The position numbers and the translations under genes were made by a program. 64,000 nt of DNA, taken from assembly GCA_024234325.1 (NCBI GenBank), contig JACKOJ010000001.1, forward strand, positions 310,001-374,000, given 5' to 3'. This DNA is from Pseudomonadales bacterium (GTDB lineage Bacteria > Pseudomonadota > Gammaproteobacteria > Pseudomonadales > Pseudohongiellaceae). Position 1 is the stretch's first letter, and each line of letters starts with the position of its first letter. Positions 26,024-34,867 of the stretch are shown piece after piece. The notes below the pieces were generated by a model. That model was not told where the DNA came from. It worked only from the letters and a program-made list of their open reading frames with translations, and did no database searches.

Positions 26024-26072
26024 GCCTGGCCAACCCCGCTGCGATCATCGGCGCAGCGGGGCATGCAGAGCA

Positions 26073-26933
26073 TCAGTTGACGGCCAGAACGTCGCAGTCG
26101 AGCTTGTCGAGAATCTTCTGGGCGGTTGTGCCGACCAGCACGCCCTGGGCACCGCTGCGCTTGGAAACCCCCAGCACCACGATGTCGGCCTTCAGCGCAA
26201 AGGCCTGTTCCGGAATCACGCGCTTGGCATCGCCGCGCACGATATGGAAGTTCGCACGTTCCACCTCAAAGGCGTGTGCCAGGGTGGCCTCGTCGCCGTC
26301 CGGATGCGCCTCTTCCCCTTCGAGCAGATGGCTGAAATCCGGCTTGCGGGAGGTTGCTGCTACGACATGCAGCGGCAGACCGGTGAACTCTGCCATCTGA
26401 TGGGCATGCTTCATGACGGCATTGTTGAGACCGATATGCCCCTCGTCCTTGGACTCGATGTCCAGCGCGGCCAGAATCACCTTGCCGCTGAAACTCTTGC
26501 GCTCACGCACCAGCAGCACCGGTGAGGGACTGTGACGCATGATGGTGAAATCGGAGGTGCTGTGCAGCAGACGCTGCAGCTTGCCATGGCGGAAGGTGGA
26601 CTTGATCACCAGATCGGCCTCTGCACGCAGTGCAGCCCGGCTTACTGCGGAATACCAGTCCGCCGTCCAGTAAGTCGCCTGTGTCAGCTTCAGCCCCTTC
26701 GCCTTGTAAGGTGCCGCCAGCGCCGTCACCTTGTCTTTCCAGGACTTCAGTTCGGCCTGCTTGCCGGTCTTGCGTGAGCTCGCATCCGTCATCTCGTCGA
26801 CGTGTTTGTAGATGGCAGAGAATGCGGTGACCCGGCCCTTGCTCTTCTGCGCCACGGCGGCGGCACGTTCGAGAGCGGGTTGATCTTCACGGGTGGGGTC
26901 TATCACGACGAAGAGTTTCTTGTAGAGGCTCAT
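26073..26933 (-). CDS. Universal stress protein, tandem Usp domains (UspE-like)
   Basis: 286 residues from ATG 26933; the extension to 27083 has no similarity. Two Usp domains follow each other: residues about 1-150 (KKLFVVIDPTREDQPALERA) and about 155-286, with the second ending ADIVVLGVSKRSG...GTTAQKILDKLDCDVLAVN, a typical Usp C-terminus with the Gly-x9-Gly-Ser/Thr-like nucleotide loop region. Tandem Usp proteins act in anaerobic, oxidative and starvation survival. FNR/Anr-like half-sites and a palindrome lie upstream at 27031-27102. It is divergent from the YeeE/YedE pair. Confidence 0.9.
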   Translation of the reverse strand: MSLYKKLFVVIDPTREDQPALERAAAVAQKSKGRVTAFSAIYKHVDEMTDASSRKTGKQAELKSWKDKVTALAAPYKAKGLKLTQATYWTADWYSAVSRAALRAEADLVIKSTFRHGKLQRLLHSTSDFTIMRHSPSPVLLVRERKSFSGKVILAALDIESKDEGHIGLNNAVMKHAHQMAEFTGLPLHVVAATSRKPDFSHLLEGEEAHPDGDEATLAHAFEVERANFHIVRGDAKRVIPEQAFALKADIVVLGVSKRSGAQGVLVGTTAQKILDKLDCDVLAVN

Positions 26934-27030
26934 AAAGACTGGTCTCGTGGGTTGTTCAAAGTGTGGTCGAAGAGAATAAACACTCTTGTTGCGGGTGTCT
27001 ACCAATGGCCGGCCGTGGCCGACGGGTGAC

Positions 27031-27044
27031 TTGATACAGCGCAA
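27031..27044. promoter_or_regulatory. Imperfect FNR/Anr-like site upstream of the universal stress gene
   Basis: TTGATACAGCGCAA matches the TTGAT-N4-ATCAA consensus at eight of ten positions. It lies about 100 bases upstream of the universal stress protein start. In Pseudomonas, Anr controls several usp genes, which makes this site plausible. Confidence 0.35.
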
Positions 27045-27088
27045 GAGGAGACCGGCAAAACCGGGAAAACTTGCCGCAAGCACGCATG

Positions 27089-27127
27089 AATTTGCGCAAA
27101 TTTTGTACGCCTTCCTAAGCGCAAATT
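27089..27127. promoter_or_regulatory. Perfect 14-bp palindrome plus repeated half, shared upstream region
   Basis: AATTTGCGCAAATT at 27089-27102 is a perfect palindrome, and its right half GCGCAAATT recurs exactly at 27119-27127 (25 bases on). The DNA lies between the divergent usp and yeeE/yedE genes. A dimeric regulator site is inferred; which gene it controls is unknown. Confidence 0.4.
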
Positions 27128-27209
27128 AAGAAATTCCTGTTAGCATCTCACCCTAGAAAGCAGTGCCGCTGCGAGGGGCAGTGGCTGACGACATTGAAGG
27201 AGACAGACC

Positions 27210-27635
27210 ATGATTGAACCGAACGTGGCAGGGGGACTGATCGGGGGTAGCCTGATCGGAATCTCCAGCCTGATGATGCTGCTGTTGCTGGGCCGTATCA
27301 CAGGGATTTCCGGCATTCTCACCGGCGTGATCACCTGGAACAAGGCCGACGGTCTGCCCTGGCGGGCGGCCTTTATCGGAGGCCTGATTCTGGGGGCGGT
27401 GCTGTACCAGATTCTCTTTGGCCACGCGCTGCCACTGCAGATGCAGGCCAGCGGCGTGATGCTTGCGGTGGCGGGCCTGCTCGTGGGCATGGGCACCAGA
27501 CTCGGCTCCGGCTGTACTTCCGGTCACGGCGTCTGCGGCATCGCCCGTCGCTCTCCCCGCTCCATCGTCTCCACCCTGACCTTCATGGCGGTGGCAGTGA
27601 TCACCGTCTATCTCACGAGGCATGTACTGGCATGA
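27210..27635 (+). CDS. YeeE/YedE family membrane protein (PmpA-like half)
   Basis: 141 residues with four hydrophobic segments. The signature GSGCTSGHGVCGIARRS carries the Cys residues typical of YeeE/YedE transporters, which handle thiosulfate or sulfane sulfur species. Single-half proteins come in pairs; this one overlaps the next gene by ATGA, and the two probably form one transporter. GAAGGAGACAGACC precedes the start. No BigR/SqrR regulator or sulfide oxidase gene is beside it, so the sulfur role rests on family knowledge. Confidence 0.88.
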   Translation: MIEPNVAGGLIGGSLIGISSLMMLLLLGRITGISGILTGVITWNKADGLPWRAAFIGGLILGAVLYQILFGHALPLQMQASGVMLAVAGLLVGMGTRLGSGCTSGHGVCGIARRSPRSIVSTLTFMAVAVITVYLTRHVLA

Positions 27636-28054
27636 AAACTTCACTCGCAGCATTGTTGAGCGGCATTGTGTTCGGACTCGGCCTGTCCATCTCCGAGATG
27701 ATCAACCCCGCTCGCGTCATCGGCTTTCTGGATATCGCCGGCCAGTGGGATCTTACCCTGATGCTGGTGATGGGCAGCGCCCTGGCCTTCACGCTGATCG
27801 GCTTCCCGCTGATCACGCGCAAGGCACACCCGGTGCTGGCCGAAAAGTTCACCCTGCCGACCAAGAAGACTCTGGACCTGCCGCTGATCAGCGGTGCCGT
27901 GCTGTTCGGCATTGGCTGGGGACTGGCAGGCCTCTGCCCGGGACCGGCCATTGCAGGACTGGCCTCGCTGGAGCCCGGGATCTTCCTGTTCGTGGCAGCG
28001 ATGATTGCCGGACAATTCATCGGCATCCAACTGGAGAAGGCGCTGGCGCGCTGA
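27632..28054 (+). CDS. YeeE/YedE family membrane protein (DUF6691, PmpB-like half)
   Basis: 140 residues, four hydrophobic segments. GLSISEMINPARVIGFLDIAG and GIGWGLAGLCPGPAIAGL are the signature of the second half of split YeeE/YedE pairs (DUF6691), with one conserved Cys in the GLCPGPA motif. It starts within the stop of the partner gene, so the two are translated together. A strong bidirectional terminator follows directly at 28065-28106. Transport of a sulfur species into the cytoplasm is the inferred role. Confidence 0.88.
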   Translation: MKTSLAALLSGIVFGLGLSISEMINPARVIGFLDIAGQWDLTLMLVMGSALAFTLIGFPLITRKAHPVLAEKFTLPTKKTLDLPLISGAVLFGIGWGLAGLCPGPAIAGLASLEPGIFLFVAAMIAGQFIGIQLEKALAR

Positions 28055-28064
28055 GGCCGCAATG

Positions 28065-28106
28065 AAAAAGCCCGCTGCGGTAAACAACACCGCAGCGGGC
28101 TTTTTT
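28065..28106. terminator. Strong bidirectional rho-independent terminator
   Basis: An 11-bp perfect stem (GCCCGCTGCGG at 28070-28080 with CCGCAGCGGGC at 28090-28100, loop of nine) is flanked by five A's before and six T's after. It can end both the YeeE/YedE transcript and the convergent copper-receptor transcript. Confidence 0.92.
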
Positions 28107-28128
28107 GTGCCTCAGTCCGTAGAGGCGA

Positions 28129-30216
28129 TCAGAAGGAGTACTGTGCCTTCAGCCAGGCAGTACGGCCAGGCTCGTTGACACGGGTGGTCTGATCGAAGCC
28201 GGGAATCGCCGCGCCTGCGCGACTGATATGCTCGGCGTAGGTCTTGTCCAGCAGGTTGTCGACCCCCGCAGTCACCAGCACACGTTCCGTGGGCTTCCAG
28301 CCCGCGTTGAAGGACAGGATGTTGGCGGAATCGGTCACGCCGATATCCTGGCCCGCGATGTTGCCGCGGCCGACATCCACACGATCCTGCTTCGCCAGTG
28401 CACGCCACAGCAGACCGGCGGACCACACGTTGTTGTCATACTGCAGGCTCAGGCGTGCTTCCAGCGGAGGCAGTTGCGGCAGAGTGCGATTGTCCGTCAG
28501 GTTGGTGCCGCGCACGGAGGCCAGGGTCAGCTCGGAACGCCAGTGCAGGTTGAAGCGGTACATGGCATCCACCTCCATCCCCCAGGACCGCGCATCCACA
28601 TTGCGGGTAATGGTGGCTGCACGCGTGGTGGCCATGCCGCCCATCATGCCGCCCATTCCGCCCATCGCCATCACCGGTTTGATATAGCCGGACTGAATCA
28701 GGATGAAGTCGTCGATCTCGTTGTAGAAAGCTGACACGCTGCCGCTGAGCTTTTCGCCCTTGTAGATCAGGCCGGTATCCAGTTGCGTCAATTTCTCGGA
28801 CTTGGTGTTCATCGCGCTGACGGTGGTCGCGGACTCCTTGCTCACCAGTTCCCAGTAGTCGGGGAAGCGCTCGTTGTGCCCGACGCCGACGTAGAAGGTG
28901 GAGTCGATGCTTTCCAGCCCCGTCTCGTAGCGCAGGAAGCCGCTGTTCAGGGTTTCGCTGCGGGTTTGCCCGTAGGTCGGGTTCGGCGCCGTGGACATCA
29001 TGGTGATGGACACGTTCTGGCGGGCATCCTTCACTTCCCAATCGTCGGCACGCAGACCACCGATCACCCGGTTATCCGCACCGAAGTTCCAGCCCAGTTC
29101 CGCGAACACGCCGGTCTGGGAGAACTCTGCGTCGGTCACGCGCGGCAGATCCTGATAGCGCACCATGTTCTGGTTCATGCTGGTGCGATTGGTGTGCTTG
29201 TTGTCCTGCGTGTCGACCCCGACCACCAGATCCGTGTTGGTGCTGGGCGCGAAGGTCATGGAGAAACGGGCGCCTGTGGTCTTGCGGTCCGGATTCATGC
29301 CTGCCGGGTTGGGCATCATGCCGGTCGGTGTGCGCAGGGTGTAGTTGTCCATCACGTGGTCAACGTAGTTGTAGTAGGCCTGTGCCTCAACGGACTTGAG
29401 GAAGTTGCCGATGTTGTCGCGATTGAATTTCACGCCGTAGTTGTCGCGGGCGAATTTGGAACCGTCCACACCGCGGTCGGCATAGGCAGCCTCGCCATCG
29501 CTGCGGGCACCGCTGACTTCCACGCGGGTATTGTCATCCGGAGTCCAGGCCAGGGTCATTTGCGTGTTCCAGCGCCGGTACTGGGAGTGAACCTCCACGC
29601 CGTCGCCGTCTTCGTAATTGTCCTGCTCGGCATTGGTGGCAGAGCCACGGATGCTGAATTCGGGGGTACTGAAATTGGCGTCCAGCACTTCGTCATGACG
29701 CCCAAAGCTGCCAGCCAGCAGGCTGGTGTGCACCGCAAGGTCCTGCTGCTGCGGGCGCGCCTGGTTGCGCTCAAACAAAACGACACCTGCGGAGTTGCCC
29801 GGCCCGTGTTTCACGGACTGCGGACCCTTGATCACCTGAATGCTGTCGAACGCTTCCGGGAAAATATAGGCCGTTGGCGGGTCCATGCGGTTACCGCAGC
29901 CGCCCAGAATGGTTTCGCCATCCACCAGCATGGAGAGACGCGAACCGGCCATGCCACGGAAAATGGGGTCACCGTCCGCGCCGCCCTTGCGGATCACGGA
30001 GAAGCCCGGAATGGTTTTCAGATAGTCAGCCCCGTCGTGAGCCGGAACCGGCTGCCGAGGCGCCTTGGGATTGGTAGAGACGTTCAGGGGGGCATCCGTC
30101 CGCACCCCTGTCACCACCATCTCCTCTACGGTAGATGGCGCTTCGCTGGCCATGGAAACAGTGCTTGCACTGGCTGACAGAATCGCGACCACGAGTGCCT
30201 TGCGACGTAAAATCAT
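28129..30216 (-). CDS. TonB-dependent copper receptor (OprC/NosA-like)
   Basis: 695 residues with a signal peptide (MILRRKALVVAILSASASTV, cleavage near SMAS). A plug domain follows with VEEMVVTGVR (TonB-box region) and the diagnostic LGGCGNRMDPPTAYIFPEAFD of the OprC/NosA copper-receptor family, then a beta-barrel ending in Phe (YSF). A Met-rich loop (MGGMGGMMGGM) in the barrel could bind Cu(I). It lets copper through the outer membrane. GGGGGAATAAA precedes the start. It has its own promoter with an inverted repeat at the start point and shares a terminator with the YeeE/YedE pair. Confidence 0.93.
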   Translation of the reverse strand: MILRRKALVVAILSASASTVSMASEAPSTVEEMVVTGVRTDAPLNVSTNPKAPRQPVPAHDGADYLKTIPGFSVIRKGGADGDPIFRGMAGSRLSMLVDGETILGGCGNRMDPPTAYIFPEAFDSIQVIKGPQSVKHGPGNSAGVVLFERNQARPQQQDLAVHTSLLAGSFGRHDEVLDANFSTPEFSIRGSATNAEQDNYEDGDGVEVHSQYRRWNTQMTLAWTPDDNTRVEVSGARSDGEAAYADRGVDGSKFARDNYGVKFNRDNIGNFLKSVEAQAYYNYVDHVMDNYTLRTPTGMMPNPAGMNPDRKTTGARFSMTFAPSTNTDLVVGVDTQDNKHTNRTSMNQNMVRYQDLPRVTDAEFSQTGVFAELGWNFGADNRVIGGLRADDWEVKDARQNVSITMMSTAPNPTYGQTRSETLNSGFLRYETGLESIDSTFYVGVGHNERFPDYWELVSKESATTVSAMNTKSEKLTQLDTGLIYKGEKLSGSVSAFYNEIDDFILIQSGYIKPVMAMGGMGGMMGGMATTRAATITRNVDARSWGMEVDAMYRFNLHWRSELTLASVRGTNLTDNRTLPQLPPLEARLSLQYDNNVWSAGLLWRALAKQDRVDVGRGNIAGQDIGVTDSANILSFNAGWKPTERVLVTAGVDNLLDKTYAEHISRAGAAIPGFDQTTRVNEPGRTAWLKAQYSF

Positions 30217-30239
30217 TTTATTCCCCCGAAAACATTGTA

Positions 30240-30283
30240 GTTACTTTCAGTAACATTATTGAAAGGAGGCGTCATTTCCACAA
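30240..30283 (-). promoter_or_regulatory. Promoter with operator-like inverted repeat, copper receptor gene
   Basis: On the minus strand TTGTGG (30283-30278) and AATAAT (30260-30255) are 17 bases apart. Immediately downstream, covering the expected start point, is the perfect inverted repeat GTTACT-TTC-AGTAAC read on the plus strand (30240-30254). This is where a repressor would sit; its identity is not known. Confidence 0.5.
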
Positions 30284-30351
30284 TGCGGCATAGTGTCGCA
30301 GGGTTTGTCGCAAGGGGTGCGGCTAAAGGAAGTGGCAGAACGTGAAGTGAG

Positions 30352-30386
30352 GCCCGGGAAAAAGTCCGACCGGGAAACCCGGTCGG
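30352..30386 (-). terminator. Rho-independent terminator after piuC
   Basis: CCGACCGGG (30366-30374) pairs perfectly with CCCGGTCGG (30378-30386) around an AAA/TTT loop, and on the minus strand is followed by A, C and five T's. It ends the siderophore receptor-piuC transcript. The rest of the 301-base gap between piuC and the copper receptor (30217-30517) holds only the receptor promoter; I see no gene in it. Confidence 0.7.
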
Positions 30387-30517
30387 TTTGGCAAGTGCTC
30401 TACTGGAGAGAGATCAAAAATAACCCTAGCAGGTTTCTTCATTGACGCTGCAAATCTTACTCGCTATCCGTGAGCAGACAATGTGACACGATGCCGCAGC
30501 AGCAGGAGTCAGCAGGC

Positions 30518-31195
30518 TCAGGGTTCCGCCCAGCGACGCAGCAGGTTGTGATAGACCCCGGTCTGGGATACCAGGGCATCGTGATGGCCAAACTGCTGGC
30601 GCAGACGCTGAATGGACATGTCCAGATCGAACAGCAGCGTACGCTGGCCATCGTCACGCACCATGCTCTGAATCCAGAAGAAGGCACTGACGCGACTACC
30701 CCGGGTTACAGGTGTCACACGATGCAGACTGGTGGCCGGGTAGAGAATCAGGGACCCCGCCTTCAGCTTCACCTTGTGGGCACCAAAGGTATCGTCAATC
30801 AGCAACTCCCCGCCGTCGTAATCCTCCGGTTCGGTGAGAAACAGGGTCGCCGACAGATCCGTGCGCAACTGCCCGCCGTTCGGCAGCACACGAATGGCAT
30901 TGTCCACGTGATTGCCGAAATGCTCACCGCCTTCATAACGGTTGAACAGGGGCGGGAACACGCGCTGCGGCAGCGCCGCCGACATGAACAGCCCGCTGCG
31001 CTGCAGACTCTGCAGAATGATCTGCCCGCACTTCTGCGCCAGCTCGGACTCCTGCGGCAGTTGCCGGTTTTGCTTCACCAGAGCAGACTGATGCCCCGCT
31101 GTGGCTTTGCCATCCACCCAGTCGGCAGCAAGCAACTCACCGCGCATGGCAGTGAGCTGTTGCCGATCCAGCACATCGTGTATTTCAAGCAGCAT
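30518..31195 (-). CDS. piuC: PiuC/YbiX-type Fe(II)- and 2-oxoglutarate-dependent oxygenase
   Basis: 225 residues, the standard size for PKHD-type hydroxylases. The double-stranded beta-helix iron ligands are His96-x-Asp98 (GNHVDNA) and His158 (TSLHRVTP), and Arg168 (GSRVSAFFW) should hold 2-oxoglutarate. In many proteobacteria piuC is paired with a Fur-regulated catecholate receptor, exactly as here: the receptor stop is eight bases before the ATG, and TAGGAAAGACG overlaps that gap. Substrate of the hydroxylase unknown. Cytoplasmic. Confidence 0.93.
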   Translation of the reverse strand: MLLEIHDVLDRQQLTAMRGELLAADWVDGKATAGHQSALVKQNRQLPQESELAQKCGQIILQSLQRSGLFMSAALPQRVFPPLFNRYEGGEHFGNHVDNAIRVLPNGGQLRTDLSATLFLTEPEDYDGGELLIDDTFGAHKVKLKAGSLILYPATSLHRVTPVTRGSRVSAFFWIQSMVRDDGQRTLLFDLDMSIQRLRQQFGHHDALVSQTGVYHNLLRRWAEP

Positions 31196-31203
31196 CGTCT
31201 TTC

Positions 31204-33396
31204 CTAGAAATGGAAGCTGGAGCTGAGCAGAACCGCACGCCCAAGACCGGGAATGAAGTGACCACCGCCCACATAGTCGATGTACTTCTCGTCCGTCAGG
31301 TTCTGCACGTTCAGGCGGAAGCCGAGACGATCGTTTACCGCGTAACTGGCAGACGCTTCATACACCCAGTATGACGGGGCAAAACGCGTATTCGCCGTGC
31401 TGTTGTAGCGCTCGCCCACGTACTGTGCCCCCAGGCCCAGTTCAAACTTGTCCGCCACGGCGTAGGTACTCCACAGATTGAAGGAATCTTTCGGAGAGTT
31501 GTCCAGCGACTGCCCCACCTGTGCGGCATTCAGACTCTTGGTAATCTCCGTGTCCATGCGGGTGTAGCCGGCGAAGGCATTGATGCGCTCGCTGATGCGA
31601 CCGGAAAGGCCCAGCTCAAAACCCTTCACTTCCTGCTCGCCCTGCAGCACCAGCAGGTCGTTGGGGTCGTCGGGATTTTCCGTTCTCGCGTTGGTTTTTT
31701 CCGTGTGGAATACCGCCGCGCTGATGAAGATATTGCGGTTGGCAAGCTGCCACTTGGTGCCCACCTCCAGTGTGCGACTCTCTTCCGGATCCAAATCCTC
31801 GATTCCGGCAGCACCGCGCCCGCCCCCCAGCGTCAGCCCCTCGGCAGAGGGATTGAAAGAGGTGCCATAGCCCACATAGAGGCTGCCGTTCTCCACCGGC
31901 TTGTACACCAGACCACCGCGATAGCTGAGCATGCGATCCGTGCGTTCGGCGAGCGTGCCGCCATCGGGCGTGTATTCGATCTCGAAGCTGTCCCAGCGCA
32001 GCCCCCCGTTGATCTGCCAGTGCTGATTGATCTCGATCGAATCCGACACGTAGAACGCCACAGAGGAAGAGTCCGAATTGCTGGCCGTACCCGTACGCTG
32101 GTAATTTTCCAGATAGGCATCGTCAGGGTTGGGATTGAACAGATCGGTGCTGGGAGAGTCCGTGCCTGTCAGTACCTGTGTGTAACGCTTTTCGTTTTCC
32201 CTGGACACTTCCGCACCAAGCAGTATGCGATGCTCCCAGTCCGCCCCCGGGTTGAGCGTGATGGACAGGTTGCTCTGGTTGCTGAGAATGTCATTTGCCT
32301 GATCGCGATATTTCTCATCACTGCGACGAATATCCGTGCTGTCGTTGCTGATGAAACGCGGCGCTGTAATCATGGAATCACGGCTTGTGGAACCCCAGCG
32401 GGTGATATTCTGGAATGAGCTGTTCTCTCCCAGATGACGATCCAGTTGCACCGTCGCCATGTTGGTCTCGATTTCCTCGAAGTCGCGGGACTTCAGGCCA
32501 TACCAGTTGCTGAAATCAACGGGCGGTGCCTCATCGGCATAGTCCGCCAGCGGCACATTGCTGGAAGGAACCCAGGGAATCCCGTAGTCCGGCACATTGT
32601 CCTGCTGCAGATGGAACAGGCTGAGATTCACTTCGGTATCCGTGTCGATGCCGAAGCCCAGCGAAGGCGCAATGCCCCAGCGCTTGTTGCTGACCTCGTC
32701 ACGACCGGGCGTGTCCTGATCGTGGTAGAGCATATTGAGACGGAACGCCGCATCGTCCATTCCCGACAGGGCGCGATTGACATCCAGCGTCAACCGGCTG
32801 TAATCATCAGAGCCCAGGGACACGGAAGAGGAGGTACTGTCGTCCAGGCGCGCGGACTTGCTCACCATATTGATGGAGCCTCCCGTGGAGCCACGGCCCG
32901 AGTAGTCGGATGACGGCCCCTTGACCACTTCCACCTGCTCCAGGTTGAACGGGTCACGGGTATAGCCACCAAAGTCACGCACATTGTCCACAAAGATATC
33001 GGTGCGGGCACTGTAGCCACGAATGGTCATCTGGTCGCCGGCAGGGGTACCGCCCTCACCGGCCTGCATGCTGATACCGGAGACATTGCGCAGTACATCC
33101 CGCAAAGTGCTTGCCGCGCGATCCTCAATGAGGCTTTCCGGAATGACGGTAACGGTTTGCGCCGTGTCCAGCAGGGAGCGACGGAACTTCATCGAGGCAG
33201 GTTCGCTTTCGAACTGCGCACCGAAGACATCAATAACCTGCGCATCCTCGGACGCTTGACTGGCTTGCTGGGCTTGAGCGCCTGCCATGACACTGGATGC
33301 CACGGCAAAGGCCACCGCTGAACGGCGGAAACCGCGGGTAGCAGGGGCAAGGACGACTCGGGCCTGGCTGGCGTAGGAGGGAGAGTAGTGGTTCAT
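31204..33396 (-). CDS. TonB-dependent siderophore receptor (Fiu/PiuA-like)
   Basis: 730 residues. N-terminal signal (cleavage around AGAQAQ), TonB-box region, plug domain with DTAQTVTVIPESLIEDRAAS and TIRGYSARTDIFVDNVRDFGGYTRD, then a 22-strand barrel ending LLSSSFHF with the terminal Phe. The plug sequence VVKGPSSDYSGRGSTGGSINMVSK is typical of catecholate siderophore receptors such as Fiu and PiuA. It works with piuC downstream and with TonB-ExbBD encoded elsewhere. A Fur-like site is 41-71 bases upstream. The ribosome binding site is weak. Confidence 0.92.
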   Translation of the reverse strand: MNHYSPSYASQARVVLAPATRGFRRSAVAFAVASSVMAGAQAQQASQASEDAQVIDVFGAQFESEPASMKFRRSLLDTAQTVTVIPESLIEDRAASTLRDVLRNVSGISMQAGEGGTPAGDQMTIRGYSARTDIFVDNVRDFGGYTRDPFNLEQVEVVKGPSSDYSGRGSTGGSINMVSKSARLDDSTSSSVSLGSDDYSRLTLDVNRALSGMDDAAFRLNMLYHDQDTPGRDEVSNKRWGIAPSLGFGIDTDTEVNLSLFHLQQDNVPDYGIPWVPSSNVPLADYADEAPPVDFSNWYGLKSRDFEEIETNMATVQLDRHLGENSSFQNITRWGSTSRDSMITAPRFISNDSTDIRRSDEKYRDQANDILSNQSNLSITLNPGADWEHRILLGAEVSRENEKRYTQVLTGTDSPSTDLFNPNPDDAYLENYQRTGTASNSDSSSVAFYVSDSIEINQHWQINGGLRWDSFEIEYTPDGGTLAERTDRMLSYRGGLVYKPVENGSLYVGYGTSFNPSAEGLTLGGGRGAAGIEDLDPEESRTLEVGTKWQLANRNIFISAAVFHTEKTNARTENPDDPNDLLVLQGEQEVKGFELGLSGRISERINAFAGYTRMDTEITKSLNAAQVGQSLDNSPKDSFNLWSTYAVADKFELGLGAQYVGERYNSTANTRFAPSYWVYEASASYAVNDRLGFRLNVQNLTDEKYIDYVGGGHFIPGLGRAVLLSSSFHF

Positions 33397-33436
33397 AATG
33401 CTGAATATCCCGTTCTGATTGAAAGAATCATTAGAC

Positions 33437-33467
33437 GATAATCTAATCGAGAAGCATTATCATTTAG
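33437..33467 (-). promoter_or_regulatory. Fur-box-like site upstream of the siderophore receptor
   Basis: On the minus strand, 33467-33449 matches the 19-base Fur consensus at 13 positions, including an unbroken AATGATAAT. An overlapping GATAAT-N13-ATTATC arrangement (33437-33461) extends it. It is 41-71 bases before the receptor start, a usual operator position. Confidence 0.5.
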
Positions 33468-33580
33468 AATTAGAATTAACGCAAGCGCCAATATGCCTGC
33501 AGACCACGCAGACAAAGGCCTGGCGCTGCTAACCCGCACCGTGGAATTTCAAATAGGGAAAGAAATCAAGGAGATAGCGA

Positions 33581-34834
33581 TCAGAAGATCACGCAGACCG
33601 TGGTGCCCACCCCGAGCTCGCTGTCGATGGTGATCTCCCACTGGAAGCGGTCGCAGATGCGGCGCACCAGATTCAGCCCCAGCCCGGTGCCTCCCTGCTT
33701 CGTGCTGTAGCTGCGTTCAAACACCTGCTGCAGCTTGTCCGCCGCGATGCCTTCTCCGCTGTCCGCAATGCAGATGCGCTCGGCATTCAGGTCCACACGA
33801 ATCGTACCGCCAGCCGTGTGCTCGATGGCGTTGCGCAGCAGATTGCTCACGGTGATCTGCAGCAGACTGGTCGGAGCGCTTACCACAGGAGACCCCTGAA
33901 AGTGCTTCTCCACCCGAATGCCCCGCGACTGGATCAAATCTGCGTTGTCTTCCAGCAGGCGCTCCACAATGGCGCTCATTTGCGCCGGGGCACTCTGGTC
34001 AATCTGCATGGCTTCTTCCCGCGAGAGATACAGCGTGGCCTCGATAAAGGCCAGCATCTCGCTGCAGGCGCGGCGAATGCGTTCAATGGCGCGCTGCGAT
34101 GCTGCAGACTGGGGATTGCTGGCCAGCACATCCACTGCTCCCAGCATGACCGACAAGGGCGTCCTTAACTCATGGCTGGCAGCCGCAGTAAAGGAGCGCT
34201 CCCGCTCGACAAAGCGGTCCAGGCGCTCCATGTACTTGTCAAAGGCCGCCGCAATCTGTCCGATCTCTGTGCCCTGATAATCATCCGCAATACGCAGACT
34301 GCGCTCGCCCGGCTGGATTTCGGTCAAACGCTGGGAAAGCCCCCTCACGGGAGCAAGGATGGCGCGAATGGCCGTGATCCCCATGATCAGAGCCACCACC
34401 ATGACGATGCCCAGGCCATAGAGCAGCATGGACAGCACGTAGTGCTCCTGCTGCTCCCAGTCCGTAACATCGTAGGTCAGGTAGGCGGGCCTGCCCTGCC
34501 ACTCCCCCACTTCGATCTGATAGATGTCATCCCCCACCCACACGCTGTGATGGGACCCGGCGCTCAGGCGCGTGATCGCCTCTGGAAGAGTGCTCACAGC
34601 GTCCCCGTAGTAGAACTTCCAGCCGGTGAACAGGTGCGATTCCATATAGTCGCCCACATCCAGTTGCCGGGTCAGTTCCGCAAACTCGTGCGCGGCCATT
34701 TCGCCGAAGATCACGGCCTCCAGACGGGCCTTGATTACCAGCACACCACCGGCGAAGAGGAAGCTGGTGACGCTGACGATCAGCACCAGCGCCAACAGCA
34801 CTCGGAAGCGCAGACTGCGGGTTTTCATCGCCAT
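33581..34834 (-). CDS. Sensor histidine kinase (metal-responsive type inferred)
   Basis: 417 residues. Two membrane helices (about 11-35 and 133-153) bracket a periplasmic domain of about 95 residues. A HAMP linker, then the H-box with His221 (AASHELRTPLSV), N-box (LLRNAIEHTAG), G1 (IADSGEGIA) and G2 (GTGLGLNLV) follow. The start at 34834 has GGAGTACACC. It lies 33 bases downstream of its response regulator, and the pair is divergent from a heavy-metal RND operon, so sensing of periplasmic copper or a similar metal is likely. The periplasmic domain has His and Asp residues but no obvious Met cluster. Confidence 0.9.
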   Translation of the reverse strand: MAMKTRSLRFRVLLALVLIVSVTSFLFAGGVLVIKARLEAVIFGEMAAHEFAELTRQLDVGDYMESHLFTGWKFYYGDAVSTLPEAITRLSAGSHHSVWVGDDIYQIEVGEWQGRPAYLTYDVTDWEQQEHYVLSMLLYGLGIVMVVALIMGITAIRAILAPVRGLSQRLTEIQPGERSLRIADDYQGTEIGQIAAAFDKYMERLDRFVERERSFTAAASHELRTPLSVMLGAVDVLASNPQSAASQRAIERIRRACSEMLAFIEATLYLSREEAMQIDQSAPAQMSAIVERLLEDNADLIQSRGIRVEKHFQGSPVVSAPTSLLQITVSNLLRNAIEHTAGGTIRVDLNAERICIADSGEGIAADKLQQVFERSYSTKQGGTGLGLNLVRRICDRFQWEITIDSELGVGTTVCVIF

Positions 34835-34867
34835 GGTGTACTCCGGTTGATTCTGTTTGTGTCTGCG

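Noticed and set aside
26008..26025. Inverted repeat read as the terminator of the universal stress gene
   Set aside because: No T-run follows on the minus strand and the core is a perfect FNR/Anr consensus, so a regulatory site is the better reading, though both roles are possible.
33468..33580. Hairpin GCGCCA...TGGCGC after the histidine kinase gene
   Set aside because: The stem is short with a large loop and no T-run, so it is too weak to call a terminator.
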